From positions 806,001 to 870,000 of the forward strand of contig NZ_FTOA01000001.1 in NCBI RefSeq assembly GCF_900156605.1: a stretch of 64,000 nucleotides of DNA, read 5' to 3'. Made by a program: the position numbers and the translations under genes. The DNA is from Insolitispirillum peregrinum. Lineage in GTDB: Bacteria; Pseudomonadota; Alphaproteobacteria; Rhodospirillales; Rhodospirillaceae. Shown piece by piece: positions 53,148 to 60,948 of this stretch (positions are counted from its first letter, which is position 1; every line of letters begins with the position of its first letter). The notes under the pieces are model-generated. The model was given only the letters and a program-made list of their open reading frames with translations. It ran no database searches and was not told the DNA's origin.

Positions 53148-53366
53148 TTAGATCAGTGTGCCTGCGTCAGATCACAGTACACGACAGCTGGTGCTATTCG
53201 CCCGAACCCGTTTGGCGGCGATGCCCCCAAACCCCCATTTTTCTTTAAAAATCAAGTCAATGGGGTCTGGGGCCTAAAGGCCCCAGCGAGGTGTGGAGCA
53301 GCGCTCCATGATCCTGTTTTCTGTTTGTCGTGTACTGTGGCATCAGATTCAACCCACGCTGGTCTA
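53148..53366. repeat. Family C palindrome split by a family A element
   Basis: The left half (TTAGATCAGTGTGCCTGCGTCAGAT, to 53172) and right half (TCAACCCACGCTGGTCTAG, from 53349) match a continuous element at 60844-60883. Between them lies a complete family A element. The right edge includes the 5-FCL stop (CTA at 53364-53366). Confidence 0.8.
53173..53339. mobile_element. Family A MITE-like element inserted in a family C repeat
   Basis: 167 bp with 14-bp perfect terminal inverted repeats (CACAGTACACGACA / TGTCGTGTACTGTG). It is flanked by near-identical 9-bp direct repeats, GCGTCAGAT (53164-53172) and GCATCAGAT (53340-53348). It has no coding capacity and would need a transposase in trans. 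Other copies carry TCACAT/ATGTGA next to the terminal repeat, so the exact target duplication could be shorter. Confidence 0.75.
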
Positions 53367-53981
53367 GGCGGCCCCGTTACTCCAGAGCAATCCGCGCTCA
53401 GTCAAAATGGCATCGAGAGGCTGATCATGCGGCAAACGCGGGACATGGGGCACCTGCTGACAGGCATAGGCCACGCCGATCGCCACCACAGACATCCCGC
53501 CCGCGCGATAGGCATCCAGCGTGCGGTCATAAAAACCACCACCATACCCCAGCCGGAATCCGGCTGGATCAAAAGCCAACAGCGGGATCAGCAGGACGGT
53601 CGGCCACACCCCCATTCCAACCGGGTGGTGGGTACCATAAAGACCGTCTTCCAGCGGCTCGCCAGCACGCCAGCGACGGAACTCCAGCGCCATCCCCTTC
53701 GCGATGACCACCGGCAAAGCGGTGGCAATTCTCCGCTCGGCCAGATCGGCCATCAAGGGCAGGATGTTGGCCTCACTGCGGATCGGCATATAGCCCGCCA
53801 CCAGCGCTGCATCAGACATCCCACGGGCATAGGCGGAAAACGCCACGCGCAACCCATCGGCTGCGGCATTCCGTTCGGCAGCCGACACGGCCAAACGCTG
53901 CGCCGACATTGCCGCGCGCAAGGCTTTTTTCTCGTTTTCGATCAGGGAAGGGTCGGACAGCGGGATGATCCCCAAAGTCAC
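53364..53981 (-). CDS. 5-formyltetrahydrofolate cyclo-ligase
   Basis: Converts 5-formyl-THF to 5,10-methenyl-THF with ATP. ENEKKALRAAMSAQR at the N-terminus (ATP/substrate Lys-Arg) and LLIPLLAFDPAGFRLGYGGGFYDRTL (split: LAFDPAGFRLGYGGGFYDRT) are diagnostic. The start is uncertain: GTG at 53981 gives 205 residues, with a TTG at 54029 upstream; no strong SD stands out. It lies downstream of zapA across a gap where many proteobacteria carry 6S RNA. Confidence 0.9.
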   Translation of the reverse strand: MTLGIIPLSDPSLIENEKKALRAAMSAQRLAVSAAERNAAADGLRVAFSAYARGMSDAALVAGYMPIRSEANILPLMADLAERRIATALPVVIAKGMALEFRRWRAGEPLEDGLYGTHHPVGMGVWPTVLLIPLLAFDPAGFRLGYGGGFYDRTLDAYRAGGMSVVAIGVAYACQQVPHVPRLPHDQPLDAILTERGLLWSNGAA

Positions 53982-53984
53982 AAA

Positions 53985-54110
53985 AGAAGCGGCGAGCCAC
54001 CGTGGCCGTTGACGTCGCGTTACCTCCAATGGGCCGCGAGCACAAGGTGGGGACCATATACCAGGACCTGGATCCTGACAGAGACAGCCCCCTATCTTTA
54101 TTTATAGCCC
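53985..54110 (-). ncRNA. Candidate 6S RNA (ssrS) locus
   Basis: The zapA-(ssrS)-5-FCL order is conserved in proteobacteria, and this 178-bp gap lacks a gene. On the minus strand TATAAATAAAGAT (54093-54107 region) looks like a -10 element followed by GGGGGCTGTC and a GC-rich, self-complementary stretch (GGATCCAGGTCCTGG, ACCTTGTGCTCGCGG). I cannot fold it reliably or run an Rfam model, so this is synteny-based. The ends are estimates. Confidence 0.35.
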
Positions 54111-54159
54111 CGGGAGTAGTGCAGTCTGACGCACCCGGCAGCATCGCCTGCCATCATGT

Positions 54160-54969
54160 TTAAGCTGTTACCAACGACTCTGCAACACTTTCAACACGCT
54201 CAGCCAAAGATTCAATGGCAACCGCGATTGCTTCCTGTGTCCGCTCACGCACAACCTCGTCATCGCGCTTCTGTTCCAGCCGCTGACAAGCCGTTTCCAG
54301 GGTCGTTTTCATCTCGGCAACCCGCGCTTCTGCGGCCTGCACGGCAGCCTTGGCTTCGTCCAGCTCGGCCCGTGCGGCCTCGGCTTCGGACTTGCTGGTT
54401 TGCAGTTCGGCCCGCACCCCCTCAAGCTCGGACTGAACCTTTTCCATTTCGTGCTGGGCAATGGTTGCGCCCTGCAGAACGGCCAGTTCGCCGACGGTTT
54501 CCGCCAGCTCGGCCTTGAGGCCATCAATCTGCGTCTGCTGTTCGACCAGTCGGGCGGACTGCTCTTCGGTTGCCTGCTCGGCCGCCAAAGCGCGTCCTTC
54601 GGCTTGCTCCAGAGCCGAGACCAGTTCGTCCCGCTCGGACTGCAAGGCTCCAAACCGCTGCTCGACTTCAATATCCAGAGCGTCAATCGCCGAGGCATGA
54701 TCGGCCTTCAGTTGCTTGACCTCGGCCTGCAGGCGAGTAATCGTGTCCTTGGCTTCGGTCGCACTGTTGCGGGCCTCGAACATCTCGTCGATGATCATCA
54801 GGCCGGTCAGGGTCAGCAGCAGCCCTTCGGACACAGCTCCCGTTGCCTTGGACAGCATCAGGGCGCGGCGGTCAAGTTCCCGCCCCAGCGATTGCGCCTG
54901 AGTTTCCTGACCATCTTCGCAGGCAACCTGATAGTTGCGACCCGCAATCGTAAGAGTAACCTGAGCCAT
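54160..54969 (-). CDS. zapA: ZapA-like cell division protein with long coiled-coil extension
   Basis: The first ~100 residues are a standard ZapA: MAQVTLTIAGRNYQVACEDG, LGRELDRRALMLSK, VSEGLLLTLTGLMIIDEMFE. ZapA tetramers bundle FtsZ filaments. The usual family length is ~100-130; this protein has 269 residues. From ~75 to 250 it is an uninterrupted Ala/Glu/Gln-rich heptad-repeat coiled coil (ERDELVSALEQAEGRALAAE, ELEGVRAELQTSKSEAEAAR). The tail (AIAVAIESLAERVESVAESL) is amphipathic. The zauP-like gene is 6 bp upstream. Confidence 0.88.
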   Translation of the reverse strand: MAQVTLTIAGRNYQVACEDGQETQAQSLGRELDRRALMLSKATGAVSEGLLLTLTGLMIIDEMFEARNSATEAKDTITRLQAEVKQLKADHASAIDALDIEVEQRFGALQSERDELVSALEQAEGRALAAEQATEEQSARLVEQQTQIDGLKAELAETVGELAVLQGATIAQHEMEKVQSELEGVRAELQTSKSEAEAARAELDEAKAAVQAAEARVAEMKTTLETACQRLEQKRDDEVVRERTQEAIAVAIESLAERVESVAESLVTA

Positions 54970-54975
54970 GAACGA

Positions 54976-55218
54976 TTAGGACTCCAGAACGGCGCGCAGG
55001 CGACCGATGGCGGCATCAATGCGCCCGGATGCCTGCTGGCTGGTCAGCTGCAAGCTTTCATAGTTGCTGCGCATGGCAGCCAGCTCGGCACTGAGGTGGG
55101 CAATGGCAGCGGCATCGGCGGCATCTTCAGCCGACGCGCTGATACGATCCTGACCGACCGCTTCCAGTCGGCTGACGGCTTTTCCCAGTCGCTGCAGGGC
55201 TTGTTCGATGCGTGTCAC
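54976..55218 (-). CDS. DUF4164/ZauP-like coiled-coil protein
   Basis: 80 residues, all helical: MTRIEQALQRLGKAVSRLEA and MRSNYESLQLTSQQASGRID then AIGRLRAVLES. It sits immediately upstream of zapA, as does ZauP, the ZapA partner described in Caulobacter, so it likely helps build the ZapA-FtsZ superstructure at midcell. Identification is by position, size and coiled-coil character. Confidence 0.75.
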   Translation of the reverse strand: MTRIEQALQRLGKAVSRLEAVGQDRISASAEDAADAAAIAHLSAELAAMRSNYESLQLTSQQASGRIDAAIGRLRAVLES

Positions 55219-55345
55219 GGCAAAAAAATCCTGTTTTCAATGCTCTAGGAGCGAGCCTTTTTAGGCCACATCAGGATAGGGCCGAGCAGGGAAATGGTCA
55301 ACCATTTTGCATCCCCTTTCCGGTCGCTCATGCTATGGTATAGGC

Positions 55346-55702
55346 ATGATGAATGAGCCACTTTTCTTTCGCATTACATCGTATACCGATGCAATCGCGG
55401 CCTTTGCCGCTGCGTCCGGGCAGGACAGACCCCTTGCCCTGATCAGCCCGCAAACGGTTCTGTACGCACAAGGTGCCGCATGGTTCCTCAGTCTGTGCCA
55501 TCAGGCTGCGACACACTTTCCACAGGTTCCCTGCACGATGATTGTTGATTGTGCCGATGCGGCGGGCTATGCCCTTGCTGCACTCGATGCCGGAGCCCCT
55601 GCCCTTGCATTGAACGCGATGCCTGCCCCGGCACGTCAGCGCCTGCAGGACATCGCGCGCCAGATGGGCCGCACCGTATACACCGATCCGCTCCCCCTCT
55701 GA
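55346..55702 (+). CDS. Hypothetical protein upstream of thiE
   Basis: 118 residues, no signal peptide: MMNEPLFFRITSYTDAIAAF, ALISPQTVLYAQGAAWFLSL, CTMIVDCADAAGYALAALDA, GRTVYTDPLPL. I do not recognise a named family; the pattern suggests a small alpha/beta (Rossmann-like) fold. It ends 27 bp before thiE and is probably co-transcribed. Start at 55346 (MM) chosen over 55307. Confidence 0.7.
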   Translation: MMNEPLFFRITSYTDAIAAFAAASGQDRPLALISPQTVLYAQGAAWFLSLCHQAATHFPQVPCTMIVDCADAAGYALAALDAGAPALALNAMPAPARQRLQDIARQMGRTVYTDPLPL

Positions 55703-55729
55703 TCCCTTTGCACAAAGCGAGCTTTTCTG

Positions 55730-56428
55730 ATGGCCAAGCCGAAATCCAGAAACAACAAGAAAAAGAAGTCATCCCACGACAATGTCCAGGATGGACCGGC
55801 CCAGTGCCGCCTGTACCTGATCACTCCGCCGTCAATTGCCGATCTGGACGACTTTGCCCGGACGCTCGCCGAGACCCTTGAGGCTGGTGATGTTGCCGCC
55901 TTGCAGATCCGCCTGAAAGACGTGGAGGATGATGTCATCCGCGCCGTCACCACCCGCCTGTTGCCCATTGCGCAGGACCGTGGCGTTGCGGTGCTGATGA
56001 ACGACCGCCCCGATCTGGCGCAGGAACTGGGATGCGACGGGGTGCACGTCGGCCAGGAAGACACCCCTTATGACGAAGCCCGCGCCCTTGTCGGCCCGGA
56101 TGCCATCGTTGGCATCACCTGCCATGACAGCCGTCATCTGGGGATGGTGGCCGCTGAGCAGGGCGCCGATTATGTGGCCTTTGGGGCATTTTTCCCGACC
56201 ACCACCAAGGAAGCCCCGACCCAGGCAGACGTCGAGTTGTTGACCTGGTGGCAGGAAATGATGACCACTCCGTGCGTGGCCATTGGCGGCATCACCCCGG
56301 ATAACGCCGAACCGCTGATCGCTGCTGGCGCAGATTTTCTGGCAGTTTCCTCGGGCGTGTGGGCCCATCCGCAAGGCCCGGCCGAAGCGGTGCGCCAGTT
56401 CAGCGCCCTGATCGACAAATACCTGTAA
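55730..56428 (+). CDS. thiE: Thiamine phosphate synthase family protein
   Basis: Couples HMP-PP and thiazole phosphate to make thiamine phosphate in a TIM barrel. After a Lys-rich N-terminal tail (~25 residues) come [47 protein letters not shown] with [38 protein letters not shown] and [19 protein letters not shown]. The canonical LR(x)K is slightly altered (IRLKD), and the HMP region GQED replaces GQxD. 232 residues. A true ThiE is likely, but a ThiE-like paralogue is possible. Confidence 0.85.
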   Translation: MAKPKSRNNKKKKSSHDNVQDGPAQCRLYLITPPSIADLDDFARTLAETLEAGDVAALQIRLKDVEDDVIRAVTTRLLPIAQDRGVAVLMNDRPDLAQELGCDGVHVGQEDTPYDEARALVGPDAIVGITCHDSRHLGMVAAEQGADYVAFGAFFPTTTKEAPTQADVELLTWWQEMMTTPCVAIGGITPDNAEPLIAAGADFLAVSSGVWAHPQGPAEAVRQFSALIDKYL

Positions 56429-56448
56429 CAGGCTGATTTATCAGAGAA

Positions 56449-56486
56449 GAGGCCGGTGCAGAAATATTGCACCGGCCTTTTTTTTG
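56449..56486 (+). terminator. Terminator after thiE
   Basis: AGGCCGGTGCA (56450-56460) pairs with TGCACCGGCCT (56468-56478), followed by eight T. Confidence 0.92.
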
Positions 56487-56492
56487 TTATCG

Positions 56493-56589
56493 ATTAGAGC
56501 ATTTTCAAGTTGACCGTCTCCGGTCAGCGGCTCGGAAAATGCGGCACTAAAAACGGAGAGCGTTTTCGCTCAGTGTGAAAACGCTCTAA
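56493..56589. repeat. Family E composite palindrome (copy 2) running into epmA
   Basis: TAGAGCATTTTCAAGTTGACC..., GGAAAATGC, then GAGAGCGTTTTC/GAAAACGCTCT, nearly the same as 40063-40156. It overlaps the 3' end of epmA, so the last codons (AFSH and TGA) are read from the repeat. Confidence 0.82.
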
Positions 56590-57625
56590 CCGTGGCAACC
56601 TCGGCCCACAAGACGTCTTCCAGCCGCTCGGCCCCCAGCAGGACCATCACCAGCCGGTCAATCCCCAGCGCGATCCCGGCACACTCCGGCAAGCCCAGTT
56701 CCAACGCGGCAAGAAACTCTTCGTCAATCGGATAGCGGAAGCCATACAGACGCTCTTTCAGCACCATGTCATGCTCGAAACGGCGGCGCTGCTCGGCGGC
56801 ATCGGTCAGCTCGCCAAAGGCATTGGCCAGCTCGACACCCTTCCAGTAGACCTCGAACCGCTCGCAAACGCGCGGATCATCGACCTTGCGACGCGACAAC
56901 GCCGCCATCGACGCTGGCCAGTCGTACAGGATCACCGGCCCGTCTTCGCCAAGGCGCGGCTCGATACGGTCAAGGGAGATGTGAAAAAAGGCATCGTCCC
57001 AGCTATCGTTCTCACCGACATAAACGCCGATGCGCCGCGCCTCGGCCTTCAGCGCCGCCGGATCGGGGGACGGATTGGCCGGATCATCGACCGTCGCCAG
57101 AATATCGATTCCGGCATATACCTGAAATGCTTCGGCAATGGTCATCCGCGTACAAGGCGGTACCGGACAGCCGGCCGCCTGCGCGGTGGCAGCAATCAGT
57201 CCTTCGACATCCTCCATCAGGTCCAGATAACTGGCCCCCCGGCGATACCATTCCAACATGGCAAATTCCGGGTGATGGGTCGTCGAGCGTTCGTTGTTGC
57301 GAAAGACCCGCGCAATCTGGAAAATGCGCGGCAGGCCACCGACCAGCAGCTTTTTCATCGCAAATTCAGGACTGGTGTGCAGGTACAGGCGCCGTTTTTC
57401 ACCATACGGATCAACGAGATCCGTCCCGAATGCCTGCAAGTGCGGCTCGAGCCCCGGTGAGACCTGTAAACAGGGAGTCTCGACCTCTAGGAACTCCTGA
57501 TCGGTGAAAAACCGGCGCACCGCTGCCACAATGCGGGCGCGGGCTTCCAGGGCGGGACGGCGGCGGGCAACCTGATCCGGGTGCCACCACGGCAAGGACG
57601 ACGGGGTTTTGCTGTTGCTCATCAT
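56570..57625 (-). CDS. epmA: EF-P lysine aminoacylase EpmA
   Basis: Class II LysRS-like enzyme that adds beta-lysine or lysine to EF-P. FFTDQEFLEVETPCLQVSPG, LYLHTSPEFAMKKLLVGGLP, IFQIARVFRNNERSTTHHPE (motif 2), FAMLEWYRRGASYLDLMEDV and PECAGIALGIDRLVMVLLGA (motif 3) are diagnostic. It has no anticodon-binding domain, 351 residues. It is divergent from efp, its substrate gene. No EpmB aminomutase gene is in the window. The final residues derive from a repeat element. Confidence 0.93.
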   Translation of the reverse strand: MMSNSKTPSSLPWWHPDQVARRRPALEARARIVAAVRRFFTDQEFLEVETPCLQVSPGLEPHLQAFGTDLVDPYGEKRRLYLHTSPEFAMKKLLVGGLPRIFQIARVFRNNERSTTHHPEFAMLEWYRRGASYLDLMEDVEGLIAATAQAAGCPVPPCTRMTIAEAFQVYAGIDILATVDDPANPSPDPAALKAEARRIGVYVGENDSWDDAFFHISLDRIEPRLGEDGPVILYDWPASMAALSRRKVDDPRVCERFEVYWKGVELANAFGELTDAAEQRRRFEHDMVLKERLYGFRYPIDEEFLAALELGLPECAGIALGIDRLVMVLLGAERLEDVLWAEVATVRAFSH

Positions 57626-57768
57626 GTCAAAAGCTCTACACCGCGCAGAACATCTTGCCAAGCCGCGCCGTTCGTGTTGCCTTTGGTGGTTCAACCTGAT
57701 AAGAACCGCCCCCAAGCCTGTTCTGCGGGCATACCTGTTCCACCAAACGTAAAGAAGAAGTTCGCGCC

Positions 57769-58335
57769 ATGAAGATTCAGGCCAACAACATTCGCCCCGG
57801 CATGGTCATCGAAAACGAAGGCCGCAGCTGGACGGTCATCAAGACCCAGATCGTGCAGCCGGGCAAGGGCGGCGCCTTCATTCAGGTCGAAATGCGTGAC
57901 GTCGAATCCGGCACCAAGACCCAGAGCCGCTGGCGCACCGCCGACACCGTCGAAAAGCTGGATGTGCGTCAGATCGACTGCACCTATCTGTTCGAAGACG
58001 AGTCCGGCTACAACTTCATGGACAAGGAAACCTTCGACCAGTTCTTCATGCCGGTTGACGCCGTTGGCGAAAAGGGCGGCTATCTGCAGGACGGCATGGA
58101 AGTGGTGATCGACACCATCGAAGGCAAGCCGGTTTCCGTGCAGTTGCCGCAGACCGTCGTCGTCGAAGTGATCCAGGCCGACCCGGTGGTCAAGGGCCAG
58201 ACCGCGTCGTCGTCCTACAAGCCGGGCATGCTGGCCAATGGCATGCGCATCATGATTCCGCCGCACATCGAAGCCCCGATCAAGATCGTTGTGAACACCG
58301 AAAGCGGTGAATACGTCGAACGTTTCAAGGGTTAA
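57769..58335 (+). CDS. efp: Elongation factor P
   Basis: Rescues ribosomes stalled at polyproline. MKIQANNIRPGMVIENEGRS, IVQPGKGGAFIQVEMRDVES (with the modifiable Lys in PGKGG), YLFEDESGYNFMDKETFDQF and the C-terminal IMIPPHIEAPIKIVVNTESG then EYVERFKG. 188 residues, standard. The divergent epmA gene encodes its likely modifying enzyme. Several envelope proteins in this window are Pro-rich. Confidence 0.97.
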   Translation: MKIQANNIRPGMVIENEGRSWTVIKTQIVQPGKGGAFIQVEMRDVESGTKTQSRWRTADTVEKLDVRQIDCTYLFEDESGYNFMDKETFDQFFMPVDAVGEKGGYLQDGMEVVIDTIEGKPVSVQLPQTVVVEVIQADPVVKGQTASSSYKPGMLANGMRIMIPPHIEAPIKIVVNTESGEYVERFKG

Positions 58336-58355
58336 AGTTAGGATTTCCCCGTTCT

Positions 58356-59189
58356 ATGGCTCTTTTGCGTTCTCCCGTTCTGAATGTGATGGTCAAGGCT
58401 GCCGAAAAGGCGGCCAAGGGCCTCGTGCGCGACTTCGGCGAGCTGGAGCAGCTGCAGGTTTCCGTCAAGGGTGTGGGCGACTTCGTCTCCGCCGCCGACC
58501 TGCGTTCAGAGAAAATCATTCGCCACGAGCTTGAAAAGGCTCGCCCGGGCTATGGCTTCCTGATGGAAGAAAGCGGCTACACCGAAGGAACCGACGGCGT
58601 TCATCGCTGGATTGTCGATCCTCTGGATGGCACCACCAACTTCCTGCACGGGATTCCGCACTTTGCGATTTCGATCGCTCTGGAGCGGGAGGGCGAAATT
58701 ATCGCCGGCCTGATCTACAACCCGGTCACCGATGACCGCTTCTATGCCGAAAAAGGCACCGGAGCGTTCTTCAATGACCGCCGCATGCGCGTTTCGGCCC
58801 GCCGCAAGATGGAAGAGTCCGTCATTGCCACCGGTATCCCGCACAGGGGCCGTGGCGATCACATGGCCTACATCAAGCAGTTGGCCAAAGTGATGAGCAC
58901 CACTGCCGGTATCCGTCGCAATGGCGCAGCCTCGCTGGATCTGGCGTGGACCGCCGCCGGACGCGTTGATGGTTTCTGGGAAGAAGGTCTGGCCCCGTGG
59001 GATGTGGCCGCCGGCGTGCTGATGGTGCGCGAAGCCGGTGGGTACGTCAGCGGGCTGGACAGCCGCGACCCGGTGATCAGTGGCAACATCCTTGCCTCGA
59101 ACGAGCCGCTGCATTACGCCCTGCTGAAACTGCTGCAAACCCAGCAGAAGCCCGCAGGTGATACCGCCGCCGCTGACAAGCAAGGCTGA
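58356..59189 (+). CDS. Inositol monophosphatase family protein (SuhB-like)
   Basis: Mg2+/Li+-sensitive phosphatase fold. Metal motifs: GFLMEESGYTEGTDG (Glu-Glu region), HRWIVDPLDGTTNFLHGIPH (DPLDGT) and GFWEEGLAPWDVAAGVLMVR (WD). MALLRSPVLNVMVKAAEKAA and DLRSEKIIRHELEKARPGYG are typical of SuhB. 277 residues, 20 bp after efp and probably co-transcribed. Confidence 0.92.
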   Translation: MALLRSPVLNVMVKAAEKAAKGLVRDFGELEQLQVSVKGVGDFVSAADLRSEKIIRHELEKARPGYGFLMEESGYTEGTDGVHRWIVDPLDGTTNFLHGIPHFAISIALEREGEIIAGLIYNPVTDDRFYAEKGTGAFFNDRRMRVSARRKMEESVIATGIPHRGRGDHMAYIKQLAKVMSTTAGIRRNGAASLDLAWTAAGRVDGFWEEGLAPWDVAAGVLMVREAGGYVSGLDSRDPVISGNILASNEPLHYALLKLLQTQQKPAGDTAAADKQG

Positions 59190-59202
59190 TCCGGGGCCTG
59201 AA

Positions 59203-59301
59203 GCAGTGAGCGCAAAAGTGGGAACCGGTTTTGCGCGCCATCACTGCGGCAATATAAAGAGCCAGACCAGTGTGCGTCAGATTTAACGCACACTGGTCTG
59301 G
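59203..59301. repeat. Family B plus family C palindromes (tandem)
   Basis: B part: GCAGTGAGCGCAAAAGTGGG...CGCGCCATCACTGC (59203-59248). C part: CCAGACCAGTGTGCGT (59262-59277) with perfect inverse ACGCACACTGGTCTGG (59286-59301), 16-bp arms and an 8-nt loop. The same B-C order occurs at 60784-60883. Confidence 0.85.
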
Positions 59302-59467
59302 ACACGGCACTCCCTGTAACGAACAGCGCGGCAACGGGCCTGAAAGCCGGTTGCCGCGCTTTCGTTGCATGGTATAGTGTGCCCCGTCCGCACCGGGATA
59401 TCGACTTTGCCCGTTGAATATTCTGCCAAATACGACACAGCCGTATCCGCATGGGAGAACCGATACC

Positions 59468-60781
59468 GTGCTCACCGATCCCGCCGCCAAACAGCGTTCC
59501 AGCCACGCCCGCACGCGGCGTCTTGGCGTTGCAACTGCGGTCCTGCTGGCCTGTAGTCCGTTGACGGCACACGCGCAATATGTCGCCTCTTCGACATCCA
59601 GTGTGCAGGTGGACACATCGGTTCTGGAAACCCTCGGTGCCCCGCAAACCATCGCTGACCTGATGCTGCCGATGGCGTCCCGCCCGACCTCGCAGCGCCC
59701 GGGAGCGCCGTTGTCCTCAACCGGGGCCCCACCCCGGCAGGGCTTGCTGCCCGATCCCCGTCGTGCTCCGCAAAGCGAATTGCTGGTCTCACCGGGCAAG
59801 TCCCACACCACCGTTGCCCAGACTCACAAGCCGCACAAGCCATCGGTGGCAGTCACCATTCCGGCCCCGCCACCCCAGCAGGCCAGCTACACACCGCCAG
59901 CCGACGTTCCAGCCACGGCCGATGCCGGGCAGGCCGAAGCCACCGCACAGGCACGCGCCATTGCCGCCGCCAAACAGGAACTTGCCGAGCGCGACCGCAT
60001 CGCCAAAGCGGATCAGATCGCCGCCCAGCGAACCGCCGAGGCTCAGGAACAACATCTCAAGGAACAGCAGGCCAAGGAACAGGCTGCCAAAGAACAGCTA
60101 GCTCGTGAGGCGGAGCTGAAAGCCGCCGCCGACGCGGAAGCAGAAGCGCAAGCCAAGGCCGCACAGGAGCAAGCCGCGGCACAGGCTGAAGCCAGCCGGA
60201 AGGCGGAAGAGCAAGCTGCCGAACAGGCCCGTCAAGCACAGCAGGCCGCCAAGGCCCGCGCTGATGCCGAAGCCCGCGAAGCCCAAGCCCAGGCTGAAGC
60301 TGAAGCCAGTCGGCGCGCTGCCGAGCAGGCCGCTGCCGAACAAGCCGCCCGCAAGGCACAAAGCGCCAGGGAAACGGCGGTTGCCGCCCTGCCCTCAGCC
60401 CCGATCGTCCCCAGCCTTCCGAGCGCCGCCCCGGCCAAGGCCAGCAGTACTCCGGCCCCGGCCTACAGCAGTGGTGAAAACCTGACCATTCCTTTTGCCT
60501 CCAATGCGGCCGACATTCCTGCCCAATCCGGCTCGGCGCTGGAAAGCATCGTCCAGAAGTTGAACAGCAACCCGGAACTGAGTGCCCGCATTCAAGCCTA
60601 TGCTGCGGGTGATGACTCCAGCGTTTCAAAAGCGCGCCGCCTGTCGCTGTCCCGCGCTCTGGCGATCCGCTCGTATCTGCTGGATCGGGGCATCGCCCCC
60701 ACCCGGATCGAGGTCCGCGCCCTTGGCACCCCCACCAGGGGGAACCCGGACCGGGTTGATGTCGAGATGGTCAAATCCTAG
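59468..60781 (+). CDS. OmpA-domain protein with TolA-like Ala/Glu coiled-coil
   Basis: 437 residues: signal peptide (ATAVLLACSPLTAHAQ), a Pro/Ser-rich region (~50-160), a ~190-residue Ala/Glu/Gln/Arg coiled coil (AKEQAAKEQLAREAELKAAA), then a C-terminal OmpA-like domain (LTIPFASNAADIPAQSGSAL, ARRLSLSRALAIRSYLLDRG, RIEVRALGTP) lacking some consensus residues. Probably a periplasmic or outer-membrane protein. The GTG at 59468 has GGGAGA upstream; a TTG at 59414 is an alternative. Its stop TAG starts a repeat element. Followed by a MotA/ExbB-like and MotB-like pair. Confidence 0.85.
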   Translation: MLTDPAAKQRSSHARTRRLGVATAVLLACSPLTAHAQYVASSTSSVQVDTSVLETLGAPQTIADLMLPMASRPTSQRPGAPLSSTGAPPRQGLLPDPRRAPQSELLVSPGKSHTTVAQTHKPHKPSVAVTIPAPPPQQASYTPPADVPATADAGQAEATAQARAIAAAKQELAERDRIAKADQIAAQRTAEAQEQHLKEQQAKEQAAKEQLAREAELKAAADAEAEAQAKAAQEQAAAQAEASRKAEEQAAEQARQAQQAAKARADAEAREAQAQAEAEASRRAAEQAAAEQAARKAQSARETAVAALPSAPIVPSLPSAAPAKASSTPAPAYSSGENLTIPFASNAADIPAQSGSALESIVQKLNSNPELSARIQAYAAGDDSSVSKARRLSLSRALAIRSYLLDRGIAPTRIEVRALGTPTRGNPDRVDVEMVKS

Positions 60782-60783
60782 AG

Positions 60784-60883
60784 CAGTGAGCGCAGAAGTG
60801 GGAACCGGTTTTGCGCGCTATCACTGCGACAGATCAAAAGGTCAGACCAGCGTGCCCGCGTCATATTTAACCCACGCTGGTCT
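60784..60883. repeat. Family B plus family C palindromes (second tandem copy)
   Basis: B: GCAGTGAGCGCAGAAGTGGG...CGCGCTATCACTGC. C: AGACCAGCGTG...CCACGCTGGTCT with a short non-paired centre. The TAG at 60779-60781, stop of the preceding gene, is part of the leading CTAGAGCAGTG of the element. Confidence 0.82.
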
Positions 60884-60948
60884 AAATCGGTGCCCAGACA
60901 GGTTAACCCGGTCATCGCTTACCTGACACAACAAGGGAGACTGCCCGC

